DNA of 64,000 bases. Origin: Rhizoclosmatium globosum (Eukaryota; Chytridiomycota; Chytridiomycetes; Chytridiales; Chytriomycetaceae). Position numbers and translations under genes: made by a program. The notes below the pieces were generated by a model. The model worked only from the letters and a program-made list of their open reading frames with translations, searched no databases and had not been told where the DNA came from. This document shows positions 38,262-49,712 of the stretch, in pieces; within the stretch, counting starts at the first letter, position 1; every line of letters begins with the position of its first letter. Where the stretch lies: NCBI GenBank assembly GCA_002104985.1, contig MCGO01000070.1, forward strand, positions 62,001-126,000. The letters are read 5' to 3'.

Positions 38262-39279
38262 ATGGCTGGTGCGTTCAACCTCTTTTCTCGAACCTCAGTT
38301 CTCTTTTAGGGTGATATCTTGTGGGTGGGAAGGGGTTTTACGTGTATGGTTCTGGGTGGGGTTTCTGGTCTGTGAAGGGAACTGTCACAACTGATGCTGT
38401 CAAAGCCGATATTGACTGTTGCTTGGCTTCAGTACGCGCCTGGACCGGGGTCTTTACAGTTTGGGACTATTGGACAGCGATCATCGTACTCTCTCAATCG
38501 ATGTCGGAGATAATTGTCAGTCAACGTTCAAGAACTGTTTTCACTTTTTATTGCTGCCTCCCAATCTTATTCCCTGGTGATAGTCGCAATTAACTAACTG
38601 ACATTATTGATAATAGGTGACGCTGTTAACGGTGCTAAACTCTTCAAGACTCGATGTGCTCAGTGCCACGTTGTTGAGGCTGTGAGTGCACTTTCCCTCC
38701 TCCCTCAACTCTTCTACAGCTTCCATCTCTTCCTGAGCTACCCTTTCTCTGATTGATGCGAGATGGGAGACAATGTCCTTTGTTCAGTGATTCAGTTCGA
38801 AAGGCGAAATCGATAAAGTCAAAACAAGATCGTGACAGATATAGATCTGGATATATATTGTACCCGCGTAAACGGTCGAGATCTCAGTGAGGCTTCAATC
38901 AAAACAGTCTTCTCAAGGCCGCTATAACATCAACGAAAAAAGGAAAAAACACGTGCTCAATTCTTGAACTCACAACCAACATTCCCTTCTTCACTGTTAT
39001 AATTGACACAGTAGGTTAATATATGAAATACAGGGAGCCCCACACAAGGTCGGACCAAACTTGAACGGACTCTTCGGAAAGAAGTCTGGATCCACCGCTG
39101 GATACTCATACTCTGACGCCATGAAGAACAAGGTTGTCACCTGGGACGAGAAGCAACTCTTTGTCTACCTCGAGAACCCAAAGAAGTTCGTTCCAGGAAC
39201 CAAGATGGTCTTTGCCGGATTCAAGAAGGAGTCTGACAGAAACGACATCATTGCCTACTTGAAGGACGCCACCAAGTAA
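38262..39279 (+). CDS. CYC1: Cytochrome c
   Basis: Exons 38262-38268 (7 nt), 38617-38681 and 39034-39279 encode 105 residues, the normal length. The haem-binding CAQCH motif is at residues 16-20, GPNLNGLFG and YSDAMKN follow, and the methionine ligand lies in GTKMVFAGF. It carries electrons between complexes III and IV in the mitochondrial intermembrane space. The start MAG is split after seven nucleotides; the two introns (348 and 352 nt) are far longer than others in this window. Confidence 0.95.
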
Positions 39280-39491
39280 ATGCGATCCCATGTTTGACTT
39301 AACTGGGAGAGTTTCACTTGCATTGCTGTCGTTCTCTTCATTTGCTACTATGTTTTGAGTTAATCCTATAAGTCTTTTTTCATTTCAATCTAAGGGCGGA
39401 GGGTGCAATAAAAAGCGTATAAAACTTAAATTTGTGAGAAGATTGGAAGAGAAGTAGAGAAATAAAACAGCAGATACATACATCCTCGAAA

Positions 39492-40013
39492 ATGTCGGAC
39501 GACTGCGTGAAGGTACTGGCCTAGCCTTTCAAGAAAGCGATAGCACCACACTAGGATATTAGCGTATCATTATGGTATAATGAGTTATACAAAGGACATG
39601 AACCAACAGAGAGAAGCCCTGAGATTCCACCATCCACACACCACTCCAGCCACCTTCTAACTTCTCTTAAACAAGCTCATCAGCGCCGATGGTTTCGAGT
39701 TTATCATTGACCGTAAATGCGCAATGGCCTCAGGAACAATAAAGAACATGCTTTCATCGCCAGGCCAGTTCACTGAAGCCCAGCAGAATGAAGTCACATT
39801 CAGAGACATCAAGTAAGCAATCCTGTAATTATTTGCTACTGAATTGTGGAGTCCCTTATCGTCTGCAATAGGGCGATTGTGCTGGAGAAGGTGGTCAAGT
39901 ACCTTTACTACAAAGTACGCTATACGAATACAAAAGATGAAATTCCAGAGTTTCCTATTGATGTGGAGGTTGCGTTGGAGCTATTGATGGCTGCGGATTT
40001 CCTGGATTGCTGA
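39492..40013 (+). CDS. ELC1: Elongin C
   Basis: Exons 39492-39512, 39676-39812 and 39872-40013 give 99 residues. The Skp1/BTB fold sequence is clear: [67 protein letters not shown] at the C-terminus. Elongin C links SOCS/BC-box proteins to cullin in ubiquitin ligases and partners Elongin A in transcription. The first exon (MSDDCVK) is only 21 nt and is followed by a 163-nt intron; it was chosen because it has the only ATG in frame with a donor. Confidence 0.92.
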
Positions 40014-40147
40014 AGGGTTGGTGATCAAAGTTGTCCAAACCCATACAACGTGAATAATTGAAATACAACAGAAATATAAACAGTGTTTTAATTTAACGTC
40101 TCTCATTTCTTTTGGTTGAGTTTGTCAGATTTCCTCAAGAAAGAATA

Positions 40148-42919
40148 ATGATCGCAGCCCAACAACCCTCCGCGTCCACTCAACAACCATCCAACAGCGT
40201 AAGCGGCGGTGGAGCTTCAGTTGGCGTGGCTGCAAGCTCCTCCTCAAAGGAAGCCCGTATCCACGCGAGAAAAGTGAGAATAGAAGCAAATCGTCTTGCG
40301 AAAATGAAGCCAGATAAGGCTGATGGTACTGCCTAACGATATTCGATATTTCCCATACTTATTTAAAATATTCAGACAGCGATATTCGTCGTAAACCAAA
40401 AGTGGAAGCAGAAAAGAAGGAAACAGGGAAAGCCCGTGCCCAAATGTCAGCGAGCAACAAAAAGATTGATTCCATCAAAGTACGATTATTCTCGCGTCGT
40501 GATTTAGTTTATATTGATTGATTGAGCCCCGGCACAGCTTTCTACAACCGAGCTCGTGACAAACATCCGTGTTGGAATTGTAGCCCGAGAATCCCAACGC
40601 CGAACAGATGAGCTCAAAAAGCTCGATAACTGGGATAAAAAGCGATCTGAAGATGCAACCAAGACTGTTTCAATGAATGAAACAATTTCTTCCCAATGGG
40701 ATAAGATACTCCTAAACAATAACCCTTATGAGCTCAACGAGTTGCTTCAGAAGCAGAAAGAGGCTTGTGACTCGTTGATGGCTAGTAAGAATAAGTTGAT
40801 TAATGAGTATATGGTGGACTTGAAGAGTAAGGACGACGATTATGTGAAGGAATTGAAAAGACAAGCTGAGGAAATTGGTGAGTTATTTCCATTCTAAATA
40901 TTTTTTTACTAGTGCTAACATTCTCGGCATGATAAGATACTTTGATTGAAAGAATGGAAGAGCAATACCGAAACCTTCAACTCACTCTCAAAGAAGAACT
41001 TGAACACATTGAAAAATCCTTTATTGAAGAGCGCACCGAGCTCATTGAAAACAATATGAAGGAAATGGAGGCACTATTTTCTCAAAGACGTGATAATGAA
41101 GGGTAAACCACCAAAATCTGAAACCGATTTTTGAACATGCTCCCAGGAAATACCTTGAAGAGCGAGCAGACCGTATCGACGATCACGCAAAACAGCTTGA
41201 AGCTCTTCGAGTACGAGACGCCGAAGAATATAACCTCGTCAAAATCAAACTCGAAACTGACGTCCAAGTCCTCGAACAACAACTCCAACAGGTACTGCAA
41301 GATCCCAGCTTGACTCAACCTCTTATCTTACCACTCCAAAAACCATCCCTTCCTCAAAACAACAACAGATGCGCGCAACATACCAACTCAACACCGAAAA
41401 GCTCGAATACAACTTCCAAGTCCTCAAAAAACGCGAAGAAGAGAACGCATCCATCCTCGGCACCCAAAAGCGCAAAATCACACGTCTCACAGACCACCTC
41501 AACCTCCTCAAATCCAAAATGACGAAACAAGAGCGCGGCTACACGACCGAATACACATCCCTCACCGACGACTACAAACGCATCCTTGAGCAGTACAAAG
41601 AGCTCCAGAAGAAGTTCAGGCATTTCCAGGTTAGTGATGAGGCTACGTATCGTGAGATCTGGGGGATGAATGAGGAGGCTACCGGGGAGTTGATGAGGAA
41701 GGTTGTTGCTGCGGATCGGATTATTGTGGAGCAGCAGCTTGGGATGAAGTGGACGGGTCCGAGTGAGGATTTCTTCAAGACTGTGAATCCGGATGTTTTC
41801 AAGTGGCACAAACGTGGCGGGCATGCTGGAGGTGGTGGTGGGGATTACGATGATGATGATGATATTGTCGCGAGGGTGCTTGTTTCCGGACAGAATGGGT
41901 TGGATGCGAATGGGAATGGGGGTACTGGTGGAGTTGGGGCTGGGGAAAGTCTTGCGGCCAAGTTCAAGGAGACTAAGTTGGGTAATACGGCATCAGCTGG
42001 ATATAGCAAGACTATGAAGAAGATGCTCGAGCTGCTCTGTAACGAAGCTGGATTCCTTGTGGAAGAGAAGCTCCAGAAACTGTTGGCACCACTCCACAGA
42101 GACGAACAATCCCTCATGAAATTAGATTCCATCTTCAAAGCGTTGGGGGTTGAAACTGTCGAGGATATTGAAAAGCTCACGTCGTTCTTTGTTGCGAGAG
42201 ACGCTTCACCAGAAGTTGCCACAAGCTCAACTCAACTGATTCATCCAAACGACGTGATTCGAGCTATTCGTAGATTCGTGGAAGACCATCGCTCAGAAAA
42301 GCCACTGAAGCATGGTGGTAAAATTCGATTAAACGATGAAGAAGATGGAGTTTCTGGTTCGTCTCTTTCATTTGTGATGACTGTAAAATCTCACGACCAT
42401 GAATAATTAGGCGACGAAAGATCTTATTCACAACCAGGATCAGTCTCACATTCCGATTCTGAAGGACCCAAAAAAGGTCCGATTTCGAAATCAAGAAACG
42501 ACCAACAGAGGCTGTATTGGGAAAGAATGGCAAATGTAATTGACGACAAGAGTTACCGAGTGTGGACGGTACGTTTTTATGTGACAATGTTAACCGCACA
42601 TTAGAATTTCGATACTGATACGTCAAAAACTATCAAAAACTAGGCTGTGTATGTCGCAATGAAAAAATATAATGCACTCCTGACAGAACGATTCCAACTT
42701 ACCCAAGAGATTGACGCAGTCCGAACACAAAGCGATGAGTTAAAGGGATTGTTGCGACAATATATGGCTGCTAAGTAAGTTTTGGATTTTAATCATCTCC
42801 TCGTCCTAATGAACATCCAATCCAAAAGAGTGAACGATGAGTTGCAGATTCCGCCAACTCAGATAATGTGGCACGCTGCTGGAGGAAACGCGAATGCAAG
42901 CAACAACCAACTGGCTTGA
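40148..42919 (+). CDS. DRC1: Dynein regulatory complex protein 1 (flagellar axoneme)
   Basis: Nine exons (40148-40325, 40376-40479, 40538-40877, 40937-41102, 41147-41291, 41369-42356, 42411-42568, 42644-42774, 42829-42919), 766 residues, close to the human length of about 740. Mostly coiled coil; RVGIVARESQRR, SSQWDKIL, KELKRQAEEI, RATYQLNTEKLEYNFQVLKK and RYREIWGMNEE-like segments follow the DRC1 pattern, and the C-terminus has LLRQYMAA and ELQIPPTQIM. DRC1 anchors the nexin link between axonemal doublets, so the organism makes motile flagella. It is in a run of three same-strand genes with cytochrome c and Elongin C. Confidence 0.9.
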
Positions 42920-43068
42920 AGGTTCGTTTCAGACTGAAGCCCAAAAAAGAAACCCAGAAATCAAATTTCAATAAACGTTAATGCTTTTTTATTTCAAAAT
43001 GTCTGAAAAGACGCGATATCGAACATATCGTTCAAATCAATAGGCAAGTAGCTTATCCCATCGACCAG

Positions 43069-43982
43069 TTATATTACATTTTTCAAGAATTTGAAAATTT
43101 CATCAATAGCAACGATGGCTGCATGCCCATGATCCGAAGTTCCTGATAGATATTTGTCAAGTCAACTACTGGATATACTGCAACTAACCAGAAGAATAAG
43201 TCTGAACGCCAACATTATCCAAACCCAAGTTCTTTCCAAGCTCCTCATCGCTACATTTAAAGTTCACCGCCAATTTCTCAAACACAGGGTTTCGGACTCG
43301 ATGATGCACAGAATCAGCCAACGCCACACCTTTCAACTTCCGTAGCCTATCCTCCACTACACCAACCCCCGAGTTCCATCACCAGTTTCTGTATACAAAC
43401 ACCACCATAACTGAACGCAACAACACACACAGATTCCGTAACAGCCCCCCTCACAACATATTCCCACACATAGTCCACATGACTGACAGGATCCTCACTA
43501 CCCCTCACAATCTGCCCCGTCGCCACGCTATTCTGGTTACTATTCAGAATCAAGACAGAGTATCCAGACGCATGGGCCCGGTGCGTGTATTCCAACATTG
43601 ACCCTTTGAACACGTTTTCGTTGATGGCAATCTTTCCCGTCCAGTACCCGATGCTCTGGTTACTTCCAGGGAGGAGCAGCAGAAGCGGCCGCGGTTCTTT
43701 CAGTGCGTTGCGAGTCATGAGTACGGGAATAGTCGGTTCACCCTTTTGTGCATCAATTGGGACAGTGAGGGGAACCATCCCGCACTCGGTTTCAAGGCGA
43801 TTGAAAATGAGCTGGTTGAGGCAGTCGTACACTGTCTCGTAATGGGATTCGTTGAGGGTACGATTCGTTGCGTGGATGTTGTACACGAATGGGGTGCCGT
43901 CCAGTTTGACCAGAGTCTCATGATGGATCTTGTAGCCGAGTGCTTTGAGGCGATCTGAATAAACAGGATTAGGGCTACCCAT
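43069..43982 (-). CDS. Arb2-domain (FAM172-type) protein with a probable frameshift
   Basis: Exons 43982-43189 and 43142-43069. The first 210 residues match Arb2 proteins: L-K-A-LGYKIHHETLVKLDG, ETVYDCLNQLI, LLLLLPGSNQSIGYWTGKIAINE, YVWEYVV, and a nucleophile-elbow-like AFSYGG. At a five-C run (43366-43370 on the plus strand) the frame leads to a stop. One base away it continues with GVVEDRLRKLKGVALADSVHH and, after an intron, TSDHGHAAIVAIDEIFKFL, the expected C-terminus. The summed exons are one base over a multiple of three. Arb2-type proteins are linked to small-RNA/heterochromatin factors in yeast. The break is either a mutation or a homopolymer error. Confidence 0.8.
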
Positions 43983-44312
43983 CGTTGTTTTTTGTATTGT
44001 GAGTGAATTTAGACTGGTTTCATTTATAGCGTCATTATTTTAATGCCACCATCCCAACTTCCAACACATTAGGAAGACAAGTTTGTTCACAAACTTTTCT
44101 CTAGCATTTCGTACCTGTGATGGGAACGATCTCTGATGATCCCACTGAGCATTAATATAATTTGCAATTGCATATTTGTTTTTTTTAATAATTACTTTTG
44201 ATCATCTCTCATAACACGCAACACTCCCTCAACGCAACTACCCCCCTCCACATCACATATACCCCCAACCAAAAACAAAACCCAAACCTTTTCAAGAAAA
44301 GCCCACAAACTT
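43983..44312. other. Intergenic region upstream of the Arb2-domain gene
   Basis: About 330 bp, AT-rich with a T-run near 44180 and a C/A-rich tract before 44312. It holds the Arb2 gene promoter and the 3' end of the mS38 gene; no further feature seen. Confidence 0.4.
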
Positions 44313-44984
44313 TCACTCCTGCTTCTCTCTCATAGGACCACTCTTCTTTCTCCTCTCCTTGTTATATCTAGTAGAGTTTCTCACTTCCCGTTTATGTTTC
44401 TTGAGTTTCTTCTTGTTCATGCCCTTGACTCTTCTCTTTTTGATGCTGATCATGTGGTAGACTGTTGAAGTTTGAGTTGAGCCGTCTGGGAAGGCGATTG
44501 AGGAGGAAGCGGTGGGTAACGAGACGTGGTTGGGAGAAGGTGAAGATGGGGAGGAGGAGGAGGAGGCAAAGAAGCGGTCCAAGTGATCCTGCGAATACGA
44601 CGAGTGCAAGTTGCTGTTGCTGGTGCTGTTCAACAGAGGCTGGGCGAGGGACATGTTGTTCATCATTTCGGCAAAAAGGGCATCGTCAGTTGTGGTTGAG
44701 GTGGTTGAAGTTGAGGTTATCGATGAGTCACCCTCCTCCAACAACTTCGAACCACTTCCTCCAATCAAAAGCTGCTGCTTCGGACCCGCAAAAAAGGCGG
44801 AAAGTGCGGCATTCGAGTGCTCAACTTGGCCTGGTTCAAGCCGGATTTCACTCGGTCGCGGTCCTTGAAACTTGAACTTGAACGACTTGGACACAGACGA
44901 TGTCCACAGCGACGATCCACTTCGGTTGGTTGAACTTGTTGAGGTCGGTACACGCACAAACACGCTTCGTGCAATTCGGTGCAT
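44313..44984 (-). CDS. Mitochondrial ribosomal protein mS38 / Cox24-like
   Basis: Single exon, 223 residues from the ATG at 44984; the frame is open upstream but has no ATG there. The Arg-rich, acid-free start (MHRIARSVFVRVPTSTSS) fits a mitochondrial presequence. The C-terminal 45 residues form the very basic DUF1713 motif (SIKKRRVKGMNKKKLKKHKR), characteristic of AURKAIP1/Cox24/mS38. The middle is Ser/Thr rich and low in complexity. In yeast the protein is part of the mitochondrial small subunit and helps COX1 mRNA processing or translation. It is followed by eIF2-alpha on the same strand. Confidence 0.8.
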   Translation of the reverse strand: MHRIARSVFVRVPTSTSSTNRSGSSLWTSSVSKSFKFKFQGPRPSEIRLEPGQVEHSNAALSAFFAGPKQQLLIGGSGSKLLEEGDSSITSTSTTSTTTDDALFAEMMNNMSLAQPLLNSTSNSNLHSSYSQDHLDRFFASSSSSPSSPSPNHVSLPTASSSIAFPDGSTQTSTVYHMISIKKRRVKGMNKKKLKKHKREVRNSTRYNKERRKKSGPMREKQE

Positions 44985-45175
44985 CTTTTCACTGAAAAGG
45001 TGTTTGCTCTTTTTTGTCAAAAGTGCCTCCCAAGTAGACAATAAATAAATAAAAAGAGAGATGTAGAACAGTGCATGTCAGATCTTTTTAATACTTTCAA
45101 TTTGCCAACTCCAATGGCAATATCCCATCCATCCATTTCCATCCACCACCCCATCAAACACTCACTCCATACTTT

Positions 45176-46690
45176 TTACTCATCTTCGTCAGACCCTTCA
45201 GAGTCTTCGTCTCCACTAACATCCCGGTTAGCGCGATCAGCCTCATCAATCATCTTCTCCAACTCCAACTCATCATTCTCACTCACAGCTCTTGGCTATA
45301 AAATCTTTAAATAAAAAAACGCAACAGCGAATAATACAAAACTCCATACCTTCATCTTAACACTCAAACTCCCCGAAAACGACTTGATCACTTCCTCAAT
45401 CTTCAAAATCGCCTTTTCCATAACAACCACACCCTGAACCTTATCCAAACTGTTTGTAGTCATGACATACAGTGGGGGTGCAACAAGCTGAATCTTGATG
45501 GGCACAATCTCTGTCGAACACTCTTCTCCCGCGCTCAACGCTGCTTTGATTGCATCGATTCCTTCGTACCCGAAACATGTCACTTCAATGTCTGATCGGA
45601 TCTTGGTTGCTTGCGGTGTGAGTCGGCGTTTGATGTTGTGGATCAGTTCTGTTAGGATTTCCGAGGGGATGTTGAGCCCTTCAAACACCTTTTCGGGTTC
45701 ACTGATTTATTGGGTTAGTTTCATGTGGAGGAGGAATGGGCGTAGAACGAGAGTAAAGAATGCGAGGAACGATCAAGAATAGAGCGTGGAGGGTGTGAGG
45801 AATAAGTGTACGACGAGAGATGGACGATAGAAACAGAGGGTACAGTCAATGGGAGAACCGCATCACCCTCCCAGAAATCAATATACTCAACTTGATGGCA
45901 ACCTTGAAAGCATCATATGCATGTCCAAACTTTTTGTAAATAGGCCAAGTAATAGTCTCATACAATTGCTCCAACGGCTCCCCAGTTCTCTCCGCCACAT
46001 GTCTCATAATAGAGTGCACCTACATAAACATACAAAGTCAGTTAAAATGAGCCCCCTCCCTCCTAAACACTCCAACTCCAACAACAACGACAAACACATT
46101 ACCTGCTTACTCTTATTGAACTTCTCCTCACACTTTGCGATATCCTCCGGACTAACTCTTCGCTTACTCAAGTCAATGTACCCCTTCTCCTTATCGACAC
46201 GCAGGACAACAACGACTTCGTTCTTTCCGACTCGAATGTGTTTTTGGATTGAGCGGATACGACGACGAGAGAGTTCGGAGAGGAGAATCATTCCTTCGGT
46301 GTTGTTGTATTCGAGGAGGTGGACGTAGGCACCCATCTATTTGTTTTTTTTTGGGGGGGGGGATGTGAGTACATGGGTTGGTGTGGTTGGTTTGATGTGG
46401 GTTTCTTCCTTACTTCAGCGATTTGACGGACATTGACCATGACCAGGTCATCGACTTCTGGGTATCGTTCCTGGTACCTGATTTGAAGCAAGAGAAGGGA
46501 GTGTTAGGCAGGTTTACCAGGTATGCAGGGCAGTAGATGGCAATACAAACATTCTGCAGTCAAGACCGTCCTTTGGAGCATCTTCAAGGGGCAGTTGGAT
46601 GTCTCCTTGGTGAAGCTGGTCCACTTCATCATCGTGGTCAGAGCCATCAAGTGGGTCGTTTCCAAAGTTGTGCTGCTTCTTCTCTGACAT
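45176..46690 (-). CDS. SUI2: Translation initiation factor eIF2 subunit alpha
   Basis: Six exons (46690-46551, 46477-46414, 46336-46103, 46019-45892, 45701-45350, 45295-45176), 345 residues. [28 protein letters not shown], the regulatory serine in [13 protein letters not shown] (about residue 91 here, Ser51 in human numbering), [18 protein letters not shown] and the helical/C-terminal domains ([12 protein letters not shown]) are all present. The tail is acidic ([13 protein letters not shown]). An extra acidic N-terminus of about 39 residues precedes the usual start. It binds initiator tRNA as part of eIF2; phosphorylation at the serine slows translation. Confidence 0.95.
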
Positions 46691-46798
46691 TGCTTTTGTT
46701 TCCCTTTTTCTTTTTTGTGGTTGATGATTCACTCACTGGACATAGTCTGTCACTGTTCCACATCATTCATTGTCGTTTATTTATTTACATTGTCAACT

Positions 46799-47385
46799 TT
46801 AAAAACTCAAGTCGGCTCTCTCGGCATCAAAGACTCGTCGTGCTTTCAGCGCTTTTTCGTAGAGCCCAATATCCAATCCATCCATATTCCGCATTATCCG
46901 TGCATTCAAATACACGCCACGACGAGGGCCAGTGGCTCCCTGTTTTCCTCCCATTCCATGCTTCATAATGAAGGGTGTTGTCTTCACGTCCTACACAGCA
47001 CACACACAAGTCAGCTCTTCTCAAGTTATCTTTGAACTCACATCGCCAATCTCTTCCATATCGCCAATGAACTGAACTAGTGATTTTGTAGAGTGTTTGT
47101 CCAGAATTCCAATGAGTGAAGTATCGACAAGGAGGTCTGTTGAGCCGTATGAAAGCAGAACGAAGGAAGAGTCCAAATCAGCTTCTTTGATTCTAGTAAT
47201 TGCCTGTCAGCATACTTGATTGGATGCAGTGAAGGGCAGGCGAAAGAGAGCAAGGGAGGGAAAGGCAGTAGCAAACAACCAATAAGCCAATGAAGGTACC
47301 TTCCAAGCACGCGTACAGATTCACCCTTCATCCAGTCCAAATGAGCAAATATCTCATTCAGTTGGACAATTTTACTTGGTTGCAT
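46799..47385 (-). CDS. TEN1: CST complex subunit TEN1 (telomere OB-fold protein)
   Basis: Exons 47385-47300, 47192-47042 and 46990-46799 encode 142 residues, a typical Ten1 size. The pattern fits a small OB-fold: GESVRVLGRI, FVLLSYGSTDLLVDTSLI, SLVQFIGDMEEI, then VYLNARIMRNMDGLDIGLYEKAL with the C-terminal helix KARRVFDAER, like mammalian TEN1. With Stn1 and Ctc1/Cdc13 it binds single-stranded telomeric DNA and controls polymerase alpha fill-in. Family members diverge fast, so the call rests on overall pattern. It diverges from the Sel1 gene at 47441 across 55 bp. Confidence 0.75.
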
Positions 47386-47440
47386 TTGGATGTTCTCTTT
47401 TTGTTTACTCTTCTTTTTCAACAACCAACCAAAACAAAGG
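47386..47440. promoter_or_regulatory. 55-bp divergent intergenic region
   Basis: Separates the TEN1 ATG (minus) from the mitochondrial Sel1-protein ATG (plus). Rich in T/C then A/C; no defined box seen. Confidence 0.45.
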
Positions 47441-48991
47441 ATGATCGCACTCCGCCGACTCTCGCTTCTCTGTGCACGCGCCGCAGCAACCAAGCCCAAC
47501 CGGCTGACTACACCTTTGATTACTCGCACTGTCGCACCGTTGACTACTCGTCCTCTACTGACGCCATCGATTCGAGCGTACTCAACCACGCAACCCACCA
47601 CCGAACCCTCTAACGAACCAACCACCCAACAACCAACGACCGACACGCTCGAAGCCGCCACAAAAGACGCCGGCCGCGCCTTCTTTGAACAAAAAGACTA
47701 TTCAAAAGCAGTGTCCCTCCTCAAAGCCCTCCTGTCCCGCCCCGACTTCACAAACGACTCAATCGGAATAATCAGAATGGTCGCTGTCATGTTTGCAAAC
47801 GGCGGCAAGGAATGCGACCAAGACGTGTCAAAAGCAATCGAGCTCTTTGAATCGCTTGTTGCCGCCCAGTCAGACCCGTTCGCGCTCTTTGGCCTTGGTT
47901 TGCTGCACGTCAAAGGCCGCGGCGTGGCCCAGGACTTCCTCCGCGCTGCACGGTACTTTCAAAAGGCGGCTGATGCAGGGAACGTGCAGGCCCACTATTA
48001 CCTCGGTGTCCTGAGCGAACTTGGAATCGGCGTCTCGAAAGACGAGGCAAAGGCTCTTGAGTATTACACTGTCGCTGCTGAAAAGGGCGACGCGAATGCG
48101 TGCACGAACTTGGGCATCTACTACAGAAAACGTGGCGAGTCGAGTAAATCAATGGACCTGTTCAAACGTGCTGCACGTGAGAACGAGCTCGCCTTTTTCA
48201 CATTGTCGGCCATGACAGATCGCGGGGAGGGTGTTGACCCAACCTACAAACCAAACCGCGGGTTCTTGGACTTGATGTGGATCACAGGCGCGTCCCCTGA
48301 CGTTCACCTGCAAGCCATCCTCGTTGAAAACGGCGCACCGCTTGATTTCGGGTTGGATCTGTTTGATTTCGCAAAGGCGGAGGGACCTGTGAAGGACAAG
48401 TACGCGTTCCAGTTTGTCACGCTTCTCTACAACGCCGGAGAAGGAAGTCTCTTTGCACGGTTCCTTGCCGGAATGCGCTACGAATTCGGGCTTGTCGAGT
48501 CTTTCGGTCACGGAATGTTGATGGACACGTACAAGGCGCAACACAAGCCGGAGAAAGGGGAATTCAAGGAACCGAGTTACAACAGAATTGCGCTCGACAT
48601 GTACCTTTCCGCCGCGGACCAAGAGTTTGTCGTTGCGCAACGGAAGCTTGGTGTCGTTTTTGCAAAAGGTTTGCTCGGTGTGACTGCGGACCCTACCAAG
48701 GCATTCAAAGTGTTTGAAGAGCTTGCCGCAAAGAACGATCCAATTGCACAGTACAACTTAGGAGTTCTTTATTTGAATGGGTTGGGAGTCGAAAAAGATC
48801 TTGTCAAGGCTTCTGAGCAGTTCCAGTTGGCATCTAAGCAAGGCCTGTCAGATGCAGAATACAATTTGGCGTTGTTGTATGAGCAAGGAGAAGGGGGTGT
48901 CAAGAAGGACGTTGCTAGAGCTAAACAGTTGTTTACAAATGCAGCCAAACGTGGTCTTTTGGATGCTATTGAGAGAATCAAGGGGCAATAA
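47441..48991 (+). CDS. Mitochondrial Sel1-repeat protein
   Basis: Single exon, 516 residues. The N-terminus is Arg/Thr/Ala rich without acids (MIALRRLSLLCARAAATKP), a likely mitochondrial targeting sequence, followed by a Thr/Pro/Gln linker. Then Sel1/TPR-like repeats appear at both ends of the rest: FALFGLGLLHVKGRGVAQDF, AHYYLGVLSELGIGVSKDEA, AQYNLGVLYLNGLGVEKDL, AEYNLALLYEQGEGGVKKDV. The central 120 residues are a non-repeat spacer (GFLDLMWITGASPDVH). Such proteins act in assembly or quality control; the partner is unknown. GC content is higher than in the neighbours, and no intron is present. Confidence 0.8.
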   Translation: MIALRRLSLLCARAAATKPNRLTTPLITRTVAPLTTRPLLTPSIRAYSTTQPTTEPSNEPTTQQPTTDTLEAATKDAGRAFFEQKDYSKAVSLLKALLSRPDFTNDSIGIIRMVAVMFANGGKECDQDVSKAIELFESLVAAQSDPFALFGLGLLHVKGRGVAQDFLRAARYFQKAADAGNVQAHYYLGVLSELGIGVSKDEAKALEYYTVAAEKGDANACTNLGIYYRKRGESSKSMDLFKRAARENELAFFTLSAMTDRGEGVDPTYKPNRGFLDLMWITGASPDVHLQAILVENGAPLDFGLDLFDFAKAEGPVKDKYAFQFVTLLYNAGEGSLFARFLAGMRYEFGLVESFGHGMLMDTYKAQHKPEKGEFKEPSYNRIALDMYLSAADQEFVVAQRKLGVVFAKGLLGVTADPTKAFKVFEELAAKNDPIAQYNLGVLYLNGLGVEKDLVKASEQFQLASKQGLSDAEYNLALLYEQGEGGVKKDVARAKQLFTNAAKRGLLDAIERIKGQ

Positions 48992-49712
48992 ACGCGGCAC
49001 TTTTAAGTATTTCTTTATGTCGTGAAAACCCTGGGTTCAGAATACCAAGAAAGCTGTATATAGAAATCGCCAAATAGAAATCCGTTTAAATCGTGGTATC
49101 GTGTCGTGGAAGGTCTACGGACTACTTGATGTTGAAATAATATAATCTATGAAATGAAATTACAAAATGCTGACGTTTACAATTTGTGTCAGGAGATATA
49201 TGGACACCAGCAACGTTTCTTGGTAATGACCAACACTTGAGTCCACTGCCACTCCTGATGCTGTTGATCACTTTCGCTCTTGTAAAACAGTGATTATTGA
49301 TAGGGTGAGACGCACACAAAAAGTCAATACTATGCCGGTGTCTCAGCCGTTAAAGGGTGTCTTTGGCCTTAAATATGCATATTTCGTGAGAAGCCCTATG
49401 TCAGATTCTTTTTTCTGGCCTACATCTACCAATATTAAACATCTGAATGAATGTCGTTAAGGAAACAACAGCTTGCGACACGAACCTCTAATAAGCCTAT
49501 CAGATTCTTTGTCAGATAACATTCCATTACTGTAACAAACAGGGCTGTCCGATAGAAAATAGGAAGAGGTGACTCAAAGAGAATGGTGTGAATCCTATGT
49601 GCACAGCAGTGGCTAAATGGTGTGGCTCAAATCAAATCGTGGCTAGCAAATTTTGGACATCTAGATATTTAAATCGGAGGAAGAAAAAACAGCATGGGCG
49701 AAAGACATCCAA
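48992..49712. other. Intergenic region
   Basis: About 720 bp upstream of the second mucin-like gene. AT-rich; I see no gene, repeat or similarity to the region before the first mucin copy. Confidence 0.4.
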
